DNA of 64,000 nucleotides. Source: Sanguinoderma infundibulare (Eukaryota; Basidiomycota; Agaricomycetes; Polyporales; Polyporaceae). Shown here piece after piece: positions 41,816 to 53,589 of this stretch. The stretch spans positions 4,588,001-4,652,000 of the forward strand of contig JAVLRN010000001.1 of the NCBI GenBank assembly GCA_032821775.1, read 5' to 3'. Every line of letters begins with the position of its first letter. Within the stretch, counting starts at the first letter, position 1. The notes under the pieces are model-generated. The model was not told where the DNA came from. It made no database searches and was given only the letters and a program-made list of their open reading frames with translations. The position numbers were made by a program, and so were the translations under genes.

Positions 41816-44459
41816 ATGCAATCCCTCCGGTCCCGCAAATCGACCCAAGCCCAAGCCAATTCCAGTGCTCGCCAGAACACGATTCGCAAGGCGAACCCTG
41901 CCGTGCGCGATGCGGAGCGGCGGGCGACGCGCGTGGGCGAGAAGATGAAGAAGCGGATGTCGATGCGCTACGCGGACATCTCTGGGCCGACGGGCATCCC
42001 TGACGTGCCGTCCCTGCCTGCGAGCCTGCGCGCGGGGCCGTACAGAGGGGCGTCGGTCGACGAGCGCGGGGGATTGAATCTGGGCGTGGTGGCGGAGGAG
42101 CCGAGGGAGGACCCTAGGGCGGCGGAGCTGAGGCTGTTGGACAAGGACGACTTCGACCCTGATGCTTGTGCGTATTGTTGTTTTGTTTTTGGCATGGGTA
42201 TGATGTGGGACAGGGCTGGACCTGGTATGATTGTGCAGATCTCAAGGTGAAGCTAGCCAACTCGACCGAGTCGGAGCTCAGGACGCTGCAATCGGGTCTC
42301 CAGGCCCAGAAGGACGATGTTGCGGTGGACCTGCAGCGAAATGTGTTCAAAAAGTACGGATGCCTCCTCTTCTGCAGAGATAGGGTGATGCTGACATCCC
42401 CGTCAAAGCTACGCAGAGTTCATGCTCGTGTCGAAAGAGGTCAGCACGCTCGAGAACGAGATGCTCGAATTCAAGGACGCCCTGTCGGAGTGGAAGGGCA
42501 TGCCATCACTGTTGCACATTGACGATTCGGCCTCCGTCGCAGGTATGAGTGCCCGACACCTTTGCGGTTCGCTCTCCGCCCCCTTCTCACACAACTTCCT
42601 CTCTCGCGTGTAGAGCGACGCAGGAACGTCCGCTCGTCCATCGCCGACCTCCGAGTACTGTACGCGAACCAGATGCAGAATCTCCACATGCAGATCGAGG
42701 GCTCATCCAAATTCGTTCCCACTACGCCCGGCCGACATGTTGTGGCCGAGATCGACAACGTCGTTGCGCTCAATCCGGCTACGTACAAGGTCGATCACCC
42801 TGTGCGCTTTGTCCTGCTCGACGACGCAGTGCTCGTGGCTCGGAAGCGGAAGCGGAGAAACAACACAGAGAGCGACAAGCTGGTCGCGGAGAAGTGCTGG
42901 CCGCTGTCCGATATGCTGGTCCTGGACACGAAGGATTCTCCCAGTGCGTCTTCCAGTCCGATTTCGGCGCACATCTGACTTGCACTAAACGGGGCGTGAA
43001 GACATGAACAACGTGTTCAAGATCAGGCACGGCAGGGAGACTCACGTCTATCGAACGGACATCGCTGCCGACAAGAAGAGCCTCCTGGCCCAGTTCCGTC
43101 ACGTGGCTGAAGAGCAGCAAGCGAGGAAGCGCAAGGAGCGCGAAGGCGAGCACCAGCGACGAAAGAGCCTCTGGATGGGCGGGATGGACGTGCGTGACAC
43201 CTTCTCATGCTCGTGTCCGCGATCTAACGTTGCGTTATGAACCTTGCAGAGAGCGTCGATGTTCGTCGCAGACGGCGCACCCGGGATGCCCCCCTTGCCA
43301 GAATGGATGGCCGACCTCGCGAACAAAGGTGCCGAGATGGGCTCGTCTGGGAAGGAGAAGTCTGAGCGCGACACCCGCTGGATTGGCGACTGGTCCGACG
43401 AGCTAACCGTCTCGATCGCGCTCCGCGAGTGGGACAAGGCCGTGGCGCTCGTCGAGGAGGGCGAGGGGAAGCTCGCGATCATGCCCTCGCTGGGGGCGAA
43501 GTTGACGCCGCTGAAGGCGTCGCTGACGACGGCGCTGCTGCAGAGCTTGTCTGCACCGTCGAACAAGAAGAGCACTGTTGTCAGCTTGATCGGGCTCCTG
43601 GTGCAGTTGAACGCGGGCGCGGCTGCTCGGCGCACGTTCTTGGCTGCAAGGGCGGACGTGATCAAGAAGTGTGTGCGGAAGATCACGTTCGAGGGCCATA
43701 TTGGGTCGTACATTGCGGACCTGGCCATGGTGGTGTTCACCGGGATCAAGCATACGGCGGACTGGTTCCTCAGGAGCTTCAAAGAGAATGAGGTCGCCAG
43801 CAGTAAGTGGGACCTTCAGTATCTGGTGTTACCCTTTCTGGTTCTGATCACCAACAGGCTTCGTCGAGTGGGCGAAACAGCAGGTGGAGCTCTACGCACA
43901 GATGTTCCAGAAGCAGGTCTACAGCTCGGACGTCGAGCCCCGCACCATCGATGACGCCATCCAAATCACCCACGTCCAGAGCAAGAAGCTCCTCGAGGAG
44001 TACGGCATCGACTTCCGCTACCTCCTCGACAGCCTCCTTCTCGACAAGCCGAACGACACCGTCCGTCCACCGACGTACCGCCCGCACGCCGAGCGGGCGC
44101 CCGAGCCGATCTACACGCCTTCCTCGACCCCCATCCGGTCTTGGTCCCCTGCGGCTGGCCCGCCCTCGCGTTCCCGTACACCGGTTCCCGCGGTCCCGCC
44201 AGTGCCGCCGCCGCCTGCGATTCCTGCGTTGGCCGTACCGACGCCGTTGTCCGCATCTGCGAGCAGATCGCCTTCGTCGTCCAGGTTGCGGTCGCCTGGA
44301 CCACCTCCGCGTATGGCCAGCCAGGCGTCTTTGAGGAGCAGGACCCCGTCGACGAGCGAAGGCTCGAGGGGAGGAGGTATGGCAGCGGCCAGTTCCAGTC
44401 CTGCGCCGCCGCCACCGAGGTCGAGGGACAGGCCGAATAGGCAAGGTGGGATGTTCTAA
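41816..44459 (+). CDS. EXO84: Exocyst complex component EXO84, unit 3 copy, intact
   Basis: Seven exons: 41816-42167, 42239-42353, 42409-42542, 42614-42943, 43002-43189, 43250-43802 and 43858-44459, coding for 757 residues. Intron 1 has a different sequence from units 1 and 2 (T-rich, with TTTTTGGCATGGG) but splices to the same codon. Private replacements in the C-terminal helical region include VQLNAG (VRLNAG elsewhere), AMVVFTG (ATVVFTG) and LRSFKEN (LGSFKEN). None breaks the frame. The leader is shortened, so expression may differ from the other copies. Confidence 0.92.
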
Positions 44460-45095
44460 AGTCGGCGGTTGGGTTTTCCTTTGTTCGTGGTGAGTGACCC
44501 GTCACATCACAAGGCAGGCTCGATGCTGGCGGAATGGCGGGGTTGGTGGGGTTTGGAAGACAGGAGCCGAACGCCGTATCTCCTGGTGGTAGTTGCAAAG
44601 CTGTCGTGCAGTCGGACATTTGTAGTTGTAGACGCAATTCACACGTTGAGAATGACCGGGAAGAGTGCTTGAGATAGGGAATGGATTTGGGAACCATCCG
44701 CACGGAATGGACTTGTGAACCATCCGGACGGGTGAGCAAATTTTGGAGCATCCGTACGGTGGGAGGACAGCGGGAGAGACACTCGGAACGGAGAGCGGGA
44801 GAGGGCCCGCGCGACCTCTGCGAGTACGCGTGCGCCCCACTCAGAACTACAGCTATCTATCTACAGACTGCGACGGCAGGACTCAACTCGCAAGGAGGGA
44901 GAGGAGAGCGGGGAGAATACAGCGGGGATAACGCTACCTACGTACAGTCTACACAGGGGAGCGAGACAGAAACTCGTAATTTTGCTGCAACTCTACTACA
45001 GTTCTACAAGACATACAACCCAGCTCTCGGCGCGATCGTACACCAGAGAAACGAGATACACCCGTACGGCATCATCCACGTCCCGCAAAAATGCA
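44460..45095. other. EXO84 3-prime flank, unit 3
   Basis: No gene. Same 26-mer tandem pair as unit 1 (about 44686-44735), then a single purine-rich run near 44895 followed by AATACAGCGGGGATAACGC, which unit 4 shares. Confidence 0.5.
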
Positions 45096-45301
45096 GGCGG
45101 TTTGTGGTTCCCGAAGAACTCGGCGTAAATCGCGTTCACGGGCTTGAAGTCGTCCATGTGGTGCAAGAACACCTGCCAACAACGCGTCCGCATTCAACAT
45201 CCGTCCATCCGGCCAGGACACAAGGGGGAACATGAAGGAAGAGAAAAGGACGCACGGTGGTCTTCACAACCTTGCCCAGCTCCCCCGGCGGGACACGGAC
45301 A
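45095..45301 (-). pseudogene. RidA-like fragment, unit 3
   Basis: VFLHHMDDFKPVNAIYAEFF and GNHKPPAFLRDV are intact. The upstream flank is rearranged relative to the other units (no PQLVRIPPGEL-type run in frame). Confidence 0.55.
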
Positions 45302-45539
45302 AGCTGAGAGAACGGCGGTCAGTTGGCCCGAGACGTCGAACTTACTTGTCAGCCGGATACAGCTCGGAGTGGGCGTTACGAAGCTTGAATATCCAGGGGG
45401 ATTCGAGATCCATGTTGGTGAGATTGGCAAGCGCGCCACGCCCGCAAGTCAAGTCCCGCTTACGAACGCCAAGTTCAGAATGACGTACACCGTGCTGGAA
45501 GCGTACGCACCGTGAAAATGATAATGCCCGCTCGAGACC

Positions 45540-46260
45540 GCTTTACCGGGACACACTCGTCGTCTGGTTGCTCCAGGACCTCGAGAGCGGGGGCGAAATG
45601 GGACAGTTCGTCGTGTAGGAACCTCGCGGGGAACTCTGCAAGATGCGCTTCAATGCGGAGGTACCAGAGCGAAGTCTGTAACGTGGTCGCTTATAGTGAG
45701 TATCTTTCCGACGGCGGTGATGAGCCAGTCGTCCGTGATGCTGGAAAGGGAGAGGTACTCGAGGCGTGTTGTGGCTTCCGAGAGGGCCAGGAAACGAAGG
45801 ATCATCAATGCCGTATATGTAGGGGCGCGGGCAGCCGTGGCGGCGAAGATGAGAGGATATAAAACGCCATTCCCGAGAACGACTGGCGACATCCCGAGAC
45901 GTCGTTGCAACGCGCCTTTCCTCAAGGTAGAGCAGGTGGATGCAAAAGTGAGCACATCGGAGACATCGGTGAGGCAATTGCAGACCAACCGGCTATTCGA
46001 TCGAACTCAACTCCGCGTCAACAGTCCATAGAGCATTGACACGCCGGGCGGATGGTGAACGAGAGGTACGCGCGAACAAAACTCGCCCATATCTTGTTCG
46101 CGATCTCGGGGTTGATGTACACGACGATGTCGTCCTTGACCGGGCTGTGCGGCGTCCCCACGTTCGTGCGAACGTGAGCTCAAGTCCGAAATGAACCACT
46201 CCGAGGTATGTTCACCCGGTACCAACTCCGCGCGCGGTGATCTGTGGTCGGAATGATGTG
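45540..46260 (-). pseudogene. F-box/LRR-type protein fragments, unit 3, rearranged
   Basis: The best-preserved version: CLTDVSDVLTFASTCST and RKGALQRRLGMSPVVLG (45.89-45.98 kb), then RFLALSEATTRLEYLSLSSI and DDWLITAVGKIL (LRR-like, 45.69-45.80 kb), then, past a probable intron, HLAEFPARFLHDELSHFAP (45.6 kb). The IVVYINPEIANK module lies to the right of the F-box (46.1 kb), whereas in units 1, 2 and 4 it lies to the left. The order is explained if the ancestor held two tandem modules and different parts were lost. Confidence 0.6.
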
Positions 46261-46860
46261 CGGCACGACCTTCAAGTCATCCTGCTATCAGGACATTCGA
46301 GGTCAATCAGTATCACGTACATATCGAAGAAAATAAGTAGACAGAACTCACAGAGTCTCCGCAATGAACAAATATGAACTCCCAGGGTTCGCTCAGCGTC
46401 GATCCCGGACGTCTCACAATGCTCTGTAGTTCCCGCGCGACCGGGGATCCATCAGCAATGAGAATTCTGAGGATGCAGAGAGTCGACGTGCTTACCGGAC
46501 GTATGAGCGCATTGCACGCACTGGGAGGCGACTCGGACGCGAACGTCGCAGACATAGCTTGTATGGAGGATACTACGGCGAAGGAGAACATGGATCAGAT
46601 GGAAGACAGTGAGGTTTGGGGAGAGAGGAGAGGGGAAAGTCGCTGGGGACCAGCAAGAGGACTTTGAAATGGCAACAGCGTTACGTTGAGGATAAGCTGA
46701 TGTGTAATCACCGCGAATGATATTAGATGCTTACCGCTATCGCTACGGTTAACTCATTTGATGGCGCGGTATCTCCGCGTCGTGAGGTGGTTTGAAATGC
46801 CCGATCGTCGTGAATCTGAAGATATCCGAACCGCGCGTCCCGAAATGATTTCTTCCGCAT
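46260..46860. other. Region between the F-box-type and THOC1-like pieces, unit 3
   Basis: Lacks the JmjC exon (intron-like AGTTCTGTCTACTTATTTTC on the minus strand near 46.34 kb). No gene is recognised up to the left direct repeat at about 46755-46870. Confidence 0.4.
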
Positions 46861-46896
46861 TGGAACGCGAATGAATGGATCAAGCGGAAGCTCGCT

Positions 46897-47580
46897 CTAG
46901 ACGAGCAGCTCTGTGGGAGCAGGCACCGCAGGTGCTGGTGTTGGAAATGGGGCGGCGGGCGGCGGAGGATTGGGCGTGGCCACCCGCACCGGCGACGCGG
47001 CCGCACTCTCTGGGACAGGCGTCGTCCCAGGTTTCGCGGGCAGTGAGGGGTGAAGGGGGACAGCAGCAGTGGGTGGCGGGTGTGCTCTTGGAGGTGGCAG
47101 GGGATCTTGCAATCCCGAGGTGGACAGTGGCGGCGTCGACGTGTTGTTTGGCATGGGGTTCGCAGTGGCGGCCGCAGCCGCGGCGCTTGCGCCGTCCTTG
47201 GACACGGCTGTCTTCGTGTGAGCCGCCGCGATGCGTTCCGCCTGCTTCGTGAGCTGCTTCTTCCGCATGTCGATGCGCGCATCTTCCTGCTTAATCTTTT
47301 TGACAAAGCCTTTGATGTCCCCGGGCCTGCGAAAATAAGGACCGTGTTTGCAATACTGCGGCGAATGGATACGCACTAGAACGGGTGCTGTGAATCCCAC
47401 AAATCCCGGTTCCCCATCTCCGGAAACTCCCTCAACGGCGCGCTTCCGTACCGGTACGGCCATGGCTCCTGATCCACCCTCATCTTTTCCCGGACGCCCT
47501 CCGTCGCTTCCTCCAACCCGACCTCCCTCTTCTCCCCATCAACCTCGACATGCTGTTCCTGTGCACGCATGAACAAAAGG
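46897..47580 (-). pseudogene. Displaced THOC1-like central/C-terminal piece, unit 3
   Basis: Very close to the unit 1 piece at offset 32642 on its 5-prime side (EVDGEKREVGLEEATEG, PWPYRYGSAPLREFPEMG). A 188-residue frame covers GDIKGFVKKIKQEDARID to the Pro-rich tail PAPTELLV. The GYRDLW motif reads GNRDLW here. Confidence 0.5.
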
Positions 47581-47659
47581 CGATGTCTAAGGATGGGAAT
47601 ATCGGGTACGTACGGCCGCCATCCTTAAATCCAATTGATGTTGCAAAGTCGTTTGAAAT

Positions 47660-47704
47660 GGATACACGCGAGATTCTGAATACTCACGAATCTCGCGTGT
47701 ATCC
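47660..47704. repeat. Perfect 17-bp inverted repeat, unit 3
   Basis: Same arms as unit 1; the loop differs by one base (TGAATACTCAC). Confidence 0.8.
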
Positions 47705-48420
47705 AGGCACTTTCTTCTACGTTAGACTGCGGATAAAATTAGTCTATGTGTCACCAAGGTTGTGTGCGCTGCGGAGAACGTTAAATCGGACTCGAATCGC
47801 CAATGCGGAAACTCGGGGTTTGAACTTTCCAATCGCGGTCACCACCAAGAAGACAGGGCTTGCAAGACCCGCTGGTGCCGCAGCTCCAGCCCGTCAACTC
47901 CAAGCGGCGTGTGAGGTCGGTAGAAACATCGAGTTCTAGCGGCAGCGTCGAATGCAGTGTGCCGATTCTTCTGGAGTGTATGCAGAGTCCCGCTGCGGCT
48001 GTGGGAAGGCCGACGACTCGCTTGGGACCGGGCTAATCGTGACGCAGCTGCTGGCCATGGATGAATTCGAGACGATACTTTGGAAGAGCTTGGTCCGGTT
48101 CAGACCTTGTGCGTATCCCATGCTGAGCATGGGGGGTTTGGGGAGGCTGGATGGACCCGAGGGAAAGCGTCTTAGCGTGGTTGGTGCGAAGCCCACTTGC
48201 ACAGTGTTGGAATGTTCAATTCCAGCTTGATCCGGCACAAGGCTCGGTACGGCAAAGACTAAACCGGTCGGACAATCGAGGAGTAATGTGAGCATAAGGA
48301 ACTGTATAGCAGCAGCCCAGAATGTTCGGAACAGGATGAAAAATGTACCATGTAAATGAGCTTCACATGCAACGCGGGGATGAATCAGGCCGAAGAGTTA
48401 ATTGTCGCGATAATTGAAGC
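47705..48420 (-). pseudogene. SNTVQVGF-type segment and flank, unit 3 right copy
   Basis: Longest version: a 119-codon minus-strand frame (48295 down to 47936) joins EHSNTVQVGFAPTT, YAQGLNRTKLFQSIVSN and a Pro/Ser-rich end. It may show the least damaged form of the fragment. Confidence 0.35.
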
Positions 48421-49035
48421 GAGTACGTTGCGAGGAGACGGCGATGATGCGAGCTCGGGCTTGCGCTTGCTGAGATTTCTGCTCTGGTGATGGAATTTCA
48501 GATTATTGGTGCGCGCAAGCACCGCCAATGATGATGCGCACAGACTAGACTCACCGCCTTGTGGTACGGGATGGATTTGGTCTTGCCCCTGCCTTTGTTC
48601 AAAGCCACACTCTTGCCGATCCGTGTTTTGGGTCGCGGAAGCGGTACTTGTGTGTCGGCGTCGGTGATGGCAGCTTGAACATGAGCTGCGTCTCGGACGC
48701 GAGCTTGCCGTAGTCGGTCAGGCAGTACTCGTCGTCCGAGTCATCGCCACCCTTTCTGCTCGCAGCGCGGCCCATGTCCGCGCATCGCAGTAGTCACGAT
48801 CGGCGGCCGCAGTTGGGGTGGAATGAGCGCCGTCCCCAATCGAAGTCAGACTTGTCGTAAAACGAGCCCGTAAGGGTTGCGTCGAAGCTGTCATCAAGAG
48901 TCAGCTGCCGCTGTGAAAAACATGGTCAGGGAAGGGGTGGACCGACCGAATGGCTCTGGGCCGTCCAAGAGCAGGTCTCTGCGATCAAAGATGTCATTAG
49001 AAGTCTCGCTACCCTGTCCCAACCTAGACCTCGGA
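48420..49035 (-). pseudogene. Block X, unit 3 copy B
   Basis: Close to the unit 2 copy B block, with the acidic and THKY-type pieces near 48.7 kb and the DRRD piece near 48.99 kb. It sits between THOC1-like copy B (49.0-50.1 kb) and the SNTVQVGF-type segment near 48.2 kb. Family not recognised. Confidence 0.4.
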
Positions 49036-49039
49036 CTCC

Positions 49040-50185
49040 CTCCACGGTTCCCCAGTGAACGGTGTGCACAGCTCGCTCGCCCTGTAAAATGACCTGCACC
49101 GTCTCAGAGAACGCATGGCTGTTGGGTGCCGTCTGCCGCAGCTCCTCCGTGACCGTTTATTGGACCCACTGCGCATCGTCCGGCTCCAGCGTGAAACCGA
49201 TCTCAAGCGAACGATGCCGGTTGGTTGCTGTCGCCTCTTTTGCGGTCTTCGTGAATGCAGCAGATGGTTGAGGAGGATGAGGAGCTGAAAGAGGAACTGC
49301 CGTCGGATAGCATGCGTGTCGGCGATCTCGAGGTCCAGCAGCTCGGGGCTGGTGAAACACTTTGCAAAGTAGTACTCGCTCTTCACAGCGCTCTCCGTGA
49401 CTCCGGTTTCCCGTTTTCGTTTCAAAGGACCGGCTAGTACCGTAGGTCCATGAGCGTGCGGTCGGTCGCGGTGGCCTCCTCGATCACCTGCAGCATCTCG
49501 TCCACCGCCTCCTTGAACGATAAAAATGTGGCGCATGCGGCGAAAAAAGGCGGACGGGAGAATGAGCGCTGCAGCCCCCAAAACGCATGATCAAAGTCTG
49601 CTGGGAGATCAGCACGGGAGATAAGACGCACGCTCCATCCCTTTCCTCCATTTCTCCGGCACGTTGGCCACCTGCTCCTCCTCCGTCTCATCCACATCAG
49701 ATTTCTCTCCTGATGTGCCTGACTTCTCCCGCTCGTGTCCCTTCACACGGGGCCCGTCCCACGTCGGCCCATGCTCTCCTCGCAAGTTCACTCCGCTCCG
49801 CTCGCCCAACGGGAAGACGCGACTGAGGAATGTGAGCATGCGACCACAAAACATAGTTGTCGCGCCCATGTTAGACAGCCGCCGAAGGAGGTCGTCCATG
49901 GAGCGGAGGAGGACGAGGGCCTTGCCCTTCTGCGGGATCATGCCCTCGGTGAGGCGTTCTGCACAGTCTTCTATCCACGAGAATATGTGCGAGCACGAGG
50001 AGATGGGTTTGTGTCTCGAGGCTGTCGAGGGGAACACTTGGTCGCATGCATCTGTGGTCGCGGTGAGTGAAAGCCCGAGGATCGGAGTGTGAGTGCGCGA
50101 GCACATGCAAGCGAGACTAATCGACTTACCGATTCGCTGCCGCAACGAGCCGACATCACATATGGAGGCTGCTCCGGCTGTGTCT
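49040..50185 (-). pseudogene. THOC1-like fragment, unit 3 copy B
   Basis: Parallel to unit 2 copy B (offset about 15414): [61 protein letters not shown], then KSEYYFAKCFTSPELLD. Lesions include a deletion of about 20 bases near 49.45 kb that removes the SRKSNDIPTV segment, and the shared frameshift after NHLL. It supports the view that every copy B derives from one already damaged ancestor. Confidence 0.75.
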
Positions 50186-50284
50186 CGGATGCTTGCGACC
50201 TAAGCGGAGAGGAGACGGGGAAGAAGTATCAGTTTCAGACTCTTGGTTACGGCCGCTCCGCACTGTACGCGCCTCTCGGGGTCA

Positions 50285-50795
50285 CGGCAACCCTTGTCAT
50301 AGTCGATCAGGCAGTACTCGTCGTCCGAGTCGTCACCACCCTTGCTGCTCGCGGCGCTGCCCATGTCCACGTCATAGTAGTCACAATCCCGGTCATGGGA
50401 GCTGACGGCCACGGTCGCGGTGGAACGAGCACCATCCCCAATCGAGCCAGACTTGTCGTAATGCGAGCCCGTGAGGGTCGCGGTGCAGCAAAGCTGTGAT
50501 CAAGAGTCAGCTGCCGTTGTGAGGAACGTGGTCAGGGAAGGAATGGACCGAGTGATTGGCTCCGTGCCATCCAAGAGCGGGTCCCTCACTCACCATCCTG
50601 GTGCGCCATGTACCCGCCACTCGGAACTTTGTAGTCATGGACGCGTACATCCGTCTGTTCGTCGCTGCGCTTTTTGGTACCGCACGCGTGTCAGGTGGGT
50701 CTTGCACGGGCGCAAGCGTTGCTTCTTCGTTGAAGGCGGGCAGCATAGCTTGAAGCGAATCGTCAAGGCGAGTGACAAGGCCCACTTCGAGCTTC
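50285..50795 (-). pseudogene. Block X, unit 4 copy A, with internal deletion
   Basis: Compared with unit 3, about 73 bases are missing at 50586, removing the FDSRDPLLD and adjoining residues. The LDDSLQAMLPAFNEEA piece remains at 50.69-50.75 kb. As in unit 3, the left edge is an F-box-associated remnant (about 50.21-50.28 kb). The deletion shows decay within the array. Confidence 0.45.
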
Positions 50796-51059
50796 GATTC
50801 CGGCTATGCGTCGAGCTTGGGCTGCTTCAGCTATCGCACCCCCATCCAGACTACATGCTGTCGCGCACGTACGAGAACTGGAAGATCGCGGACGCAGCGA
50901 CTCAGCAGTTGAGGAGAGTGCAAGAGGCAATTGTGGAAGGCGCGGATGAAGCGGCGGGCTCGAGCCGATTGCGACGTCATGGACTCGCGGCTCGCCAGGG
51001 GTGCACTTCCAAGCCTGGTCGGGACCCTTCTTCTACTCCCCGTCGACCTCAATCTCGTC

Positions 51060-52150
51060 CGTCTGCAGTTCTCGGTCGAACGGTGCGCACAGCTCCAGTT
51101 CCTCTCCCGCTCTAGAATGACCTGCACCGTCTCAGAGAACGCACGGCCGTTGGGCGCCGTCTGGCGCAGTTCCTCCATCGTGCGCATGATCGTCTCTTGC
51201 ACCCACTGTGCGTCATCCAGCTCGAGCGTAAAATCAATTTGAAGGGAACGATTCTGGTTGGTCGCCCACGCTGCCTTCGCGTTCTTGGTAAACGTCAGGA
51301 GATGGTTGAGAAGGATGAGGAGCTGGAAGAGGAACTGGCGTCGGAAATGCGTGTCTGCGATCTCCAGGTCGAGCAGCTCGGGGCTGGTGAGGTACTTCAC
51401 AAAGTAGTACTAGCTGTTTGCGGCACTCTTCGTGACTCCGGTTTCCGTTTTCGTTTCAATGGACTGGCTGGTACCGTAGGTATATCGTTCGACTTGCTGC
51501 CCATGAGAGCGCGGTCGTTCACGGTGGCCTCCTTGGTCACTGGTAGCACCTTGTTCACCGCCTCCTTGAACGATGAAAACGTGGCGCGCTCCGCGAACGA
51601 AGGCGGATGGGAGAATGGGCACTGCAGTGCCCAAAACGCATGAATGAGTGAGTACAAACCAATGGGAGAGCAGACGCACACTCCATCTCTTTCCTCCGTT
51701 TCTCCGGCACGTTCGCCACCTGCTGCTCCTTCGTCTCATCCACATCAGATTTCCCTCCTGATGTGCCTGACTTCTCCCGCTCGTGTCCCTTCACGCGGGG
51801 CCCGTCCCACGTCAGCCCATACTCTCCTCGCAAGTTCACTCCGCTCTGCTCGCCCAACGGGAAGACGCGACTGAGGAACGTGAGCATGCGACCACAAAAC
51901 ATAGTTGTCGCGCCCGTGTTAGACAGCCGCCGAAGGAGGTCGTCCATGGAGCGGAGGAGGACGAGGGCCTTGCCCTTCTGCGGGATCATGCCCTCGGTGA
52001 GGCGTTCTGCACAGTCTTCTATCCACGAGAATATGTGCGAGCACGAGGAGATGGGTTTGTGTCTCGAGGCTGTCAAGGGGAACACTTGGTCGCATGCATC
52101 TGTGGTCACGGTGAGTGAAAACCCGAGGATCGGAGTGTGAGTGCACGAGC
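51060..52150 (-). pseudogene. THOC1-like fragment, unit 4 copy A, nonsense codon
   Basis: It shares the TAG codon of unit 3 (51410-51412, minus strand) before [10 protein letters not shown], so the nonsense mutation predates the split of these two copies. The N-terminal piece resembles unit 3 copy B instead ([19 protein letters not shown]), and the 13-bp element near 36.70 kb is absent, so this copy is a patchwork of A and B types. Only the N-terminal half is present. Confidence 0.75.
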
Positions 52151-52247
52151 ACATGCAAGCGAGGCTAATCGACTTACCAATTCGCTGCCGCAACGAGCCG
52201 ACATCACATACGGAGGCCGCTCCGGCTGTGTCTCGGATGCTTGCGAC

Positions 52248-52745
52248 CTAAGCGGAGAGAAGACGGGGAAAATGCGTCAATTCTAAACTCTTGGTAACGG
52301 CCGCTCCAGCACTGTACGTGCCTCTCAGGGTTACGGCAACCAGTGAATTGAACGCTTTCATTGGAGTTGTGAGTCGCGCAAACGGAAAGCCCATCGGGTA
52401 CCCAAAGTCCGATGCAAAGACCTTGATCGAGTACTGCGCCGTCAGATTTTGCGAGCTCCTGGGGGCCGTCACCGACGCAACAAGGTACTGCCCGCCAGGG
52501 AGCAGCGCCATCTCGAGCACCGTCTGCAGGTATTAATCTCCCATCGGCGCATATACTTGGGGTTGTCGCGGTCCCCATGCTCCAGGAGGGAGATGGTGCG
52601 GGTGAGGTAACACTCGGCTTTGAGCCGGGAGAGGTTCACGACGGGGTAGCAGTCGGTGGGCGAGACGGGCGGACACCACCGGTTCGTTCGAGCAGCGCTG
52701 CAGCTGGTTGCTGAAGGCGGATGAACTCCGAGTTGGTCATACAAC
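52248..52745 (-). pseudogene. F-box-associated-type fragment, unit 4
   Basis: LLPGGQYLVASVTAPRSS is kept, with changes further on (LTAQYSIKVFASDFG). A partial second copy lies at about 50211-50280. The upstream piece reads VNLSRLKAECYLTRTISLL. Confidence 0.45.
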
Positions 52746-52959
52746 TGACACTAGTATGCATGGTCGAGTAATCGCTAACATCAATTAGACAATGCTGAAT
52801 ATGGCCGCGATTCACAAAAGTGGACACCAGATGGGTTCAGCCCCGACACCATGACGGGCCATGAAAGAAGACGTGGTGCGCATGGACATGACCTTGCATA
52901 CAGCCGAGCGGACGCGATCTTTGGGGGTATTACGAGGGGCTCACTCACCCATCGAAGTG

Positions 52960-53330
52960 ATCCAGTTAGGTGACGTCCGAACGAGTATTTGGCCGAACGT
53001 CTGATGGATGATGCCCGTGTGCGGTGCTGATTTGAAACTCCAAGATGGCAAGCCGGTCGAGTCCAGTTCCTGTATTTGATGGTGTGCAATGTCAGCAAAT
53101 AAGATTTTAGCCGACACAGCAATCATAACACTTACGCTGGCGAAGGGCCGGTGATTGATGCAGCGATGATCGTGGTAGAGAGCAAAGAGCGACTGCCACG
53201 ACACGAACCGAGGGCAGCGCCACAAGGGTCCAAGCGCCTGCAGCTGCCATTTGCGGAATCCCGCTCTCTCATATTGAACCTCCATCAGCTTCGACCTCGC
53301 TTCCACTCATTCGTTTCAACCCCTGCTGCG
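52960..53330 (-). pseudogene. Unidentified two-exon fragment, unit 4
   Basis: Follows the unit 3 version at the intron boundary. The first residue after the intron differs (ELDSTGLPSWSF, against GLDSTG elsewhere). Family unknown. Confidence 0.45.
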
Positions 53331-53589
53331 CTCTGTCACAGTATCCGAGTAATCAGTCTGCCAGTTCTGGACCACGGCAATAAAGACTGCTCTCCGCCGA
53401 CAATTTCTTCCAACCGGCACTCATCAGCAGCTGCCGCCAGCCTGTCAGTTCTATCCGAGTTGATTCAGCCGCAACAGAACCACCCAAGCGGTGGGGCAGC
53501 TCGCACAGCTGAGTCAGGCTACGTCGCAGCACCCGGAGATTGAGCCCGTGTGGAGACAGGGCCAGACCTTGGATGATGGTATTCCTCTA

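Larger units (their letters stand above)
34776..50190. repeat. Tandem unit 3 (about 15.4 kb)
   Basis: It lacks the 1.7-kb left block of units 1 and 2. Its left end is a short F-box-associated remnant fused directly to the unidentified minus-strand block. From there it parallels unit 1 at offsets of 32591 to 32675 and unit 4 at offsets of 15427 falling to 15348. It is the most divergent unit across 38-41 kb, and its F-box/LRR region has a different module order. Confidence 0.85.
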
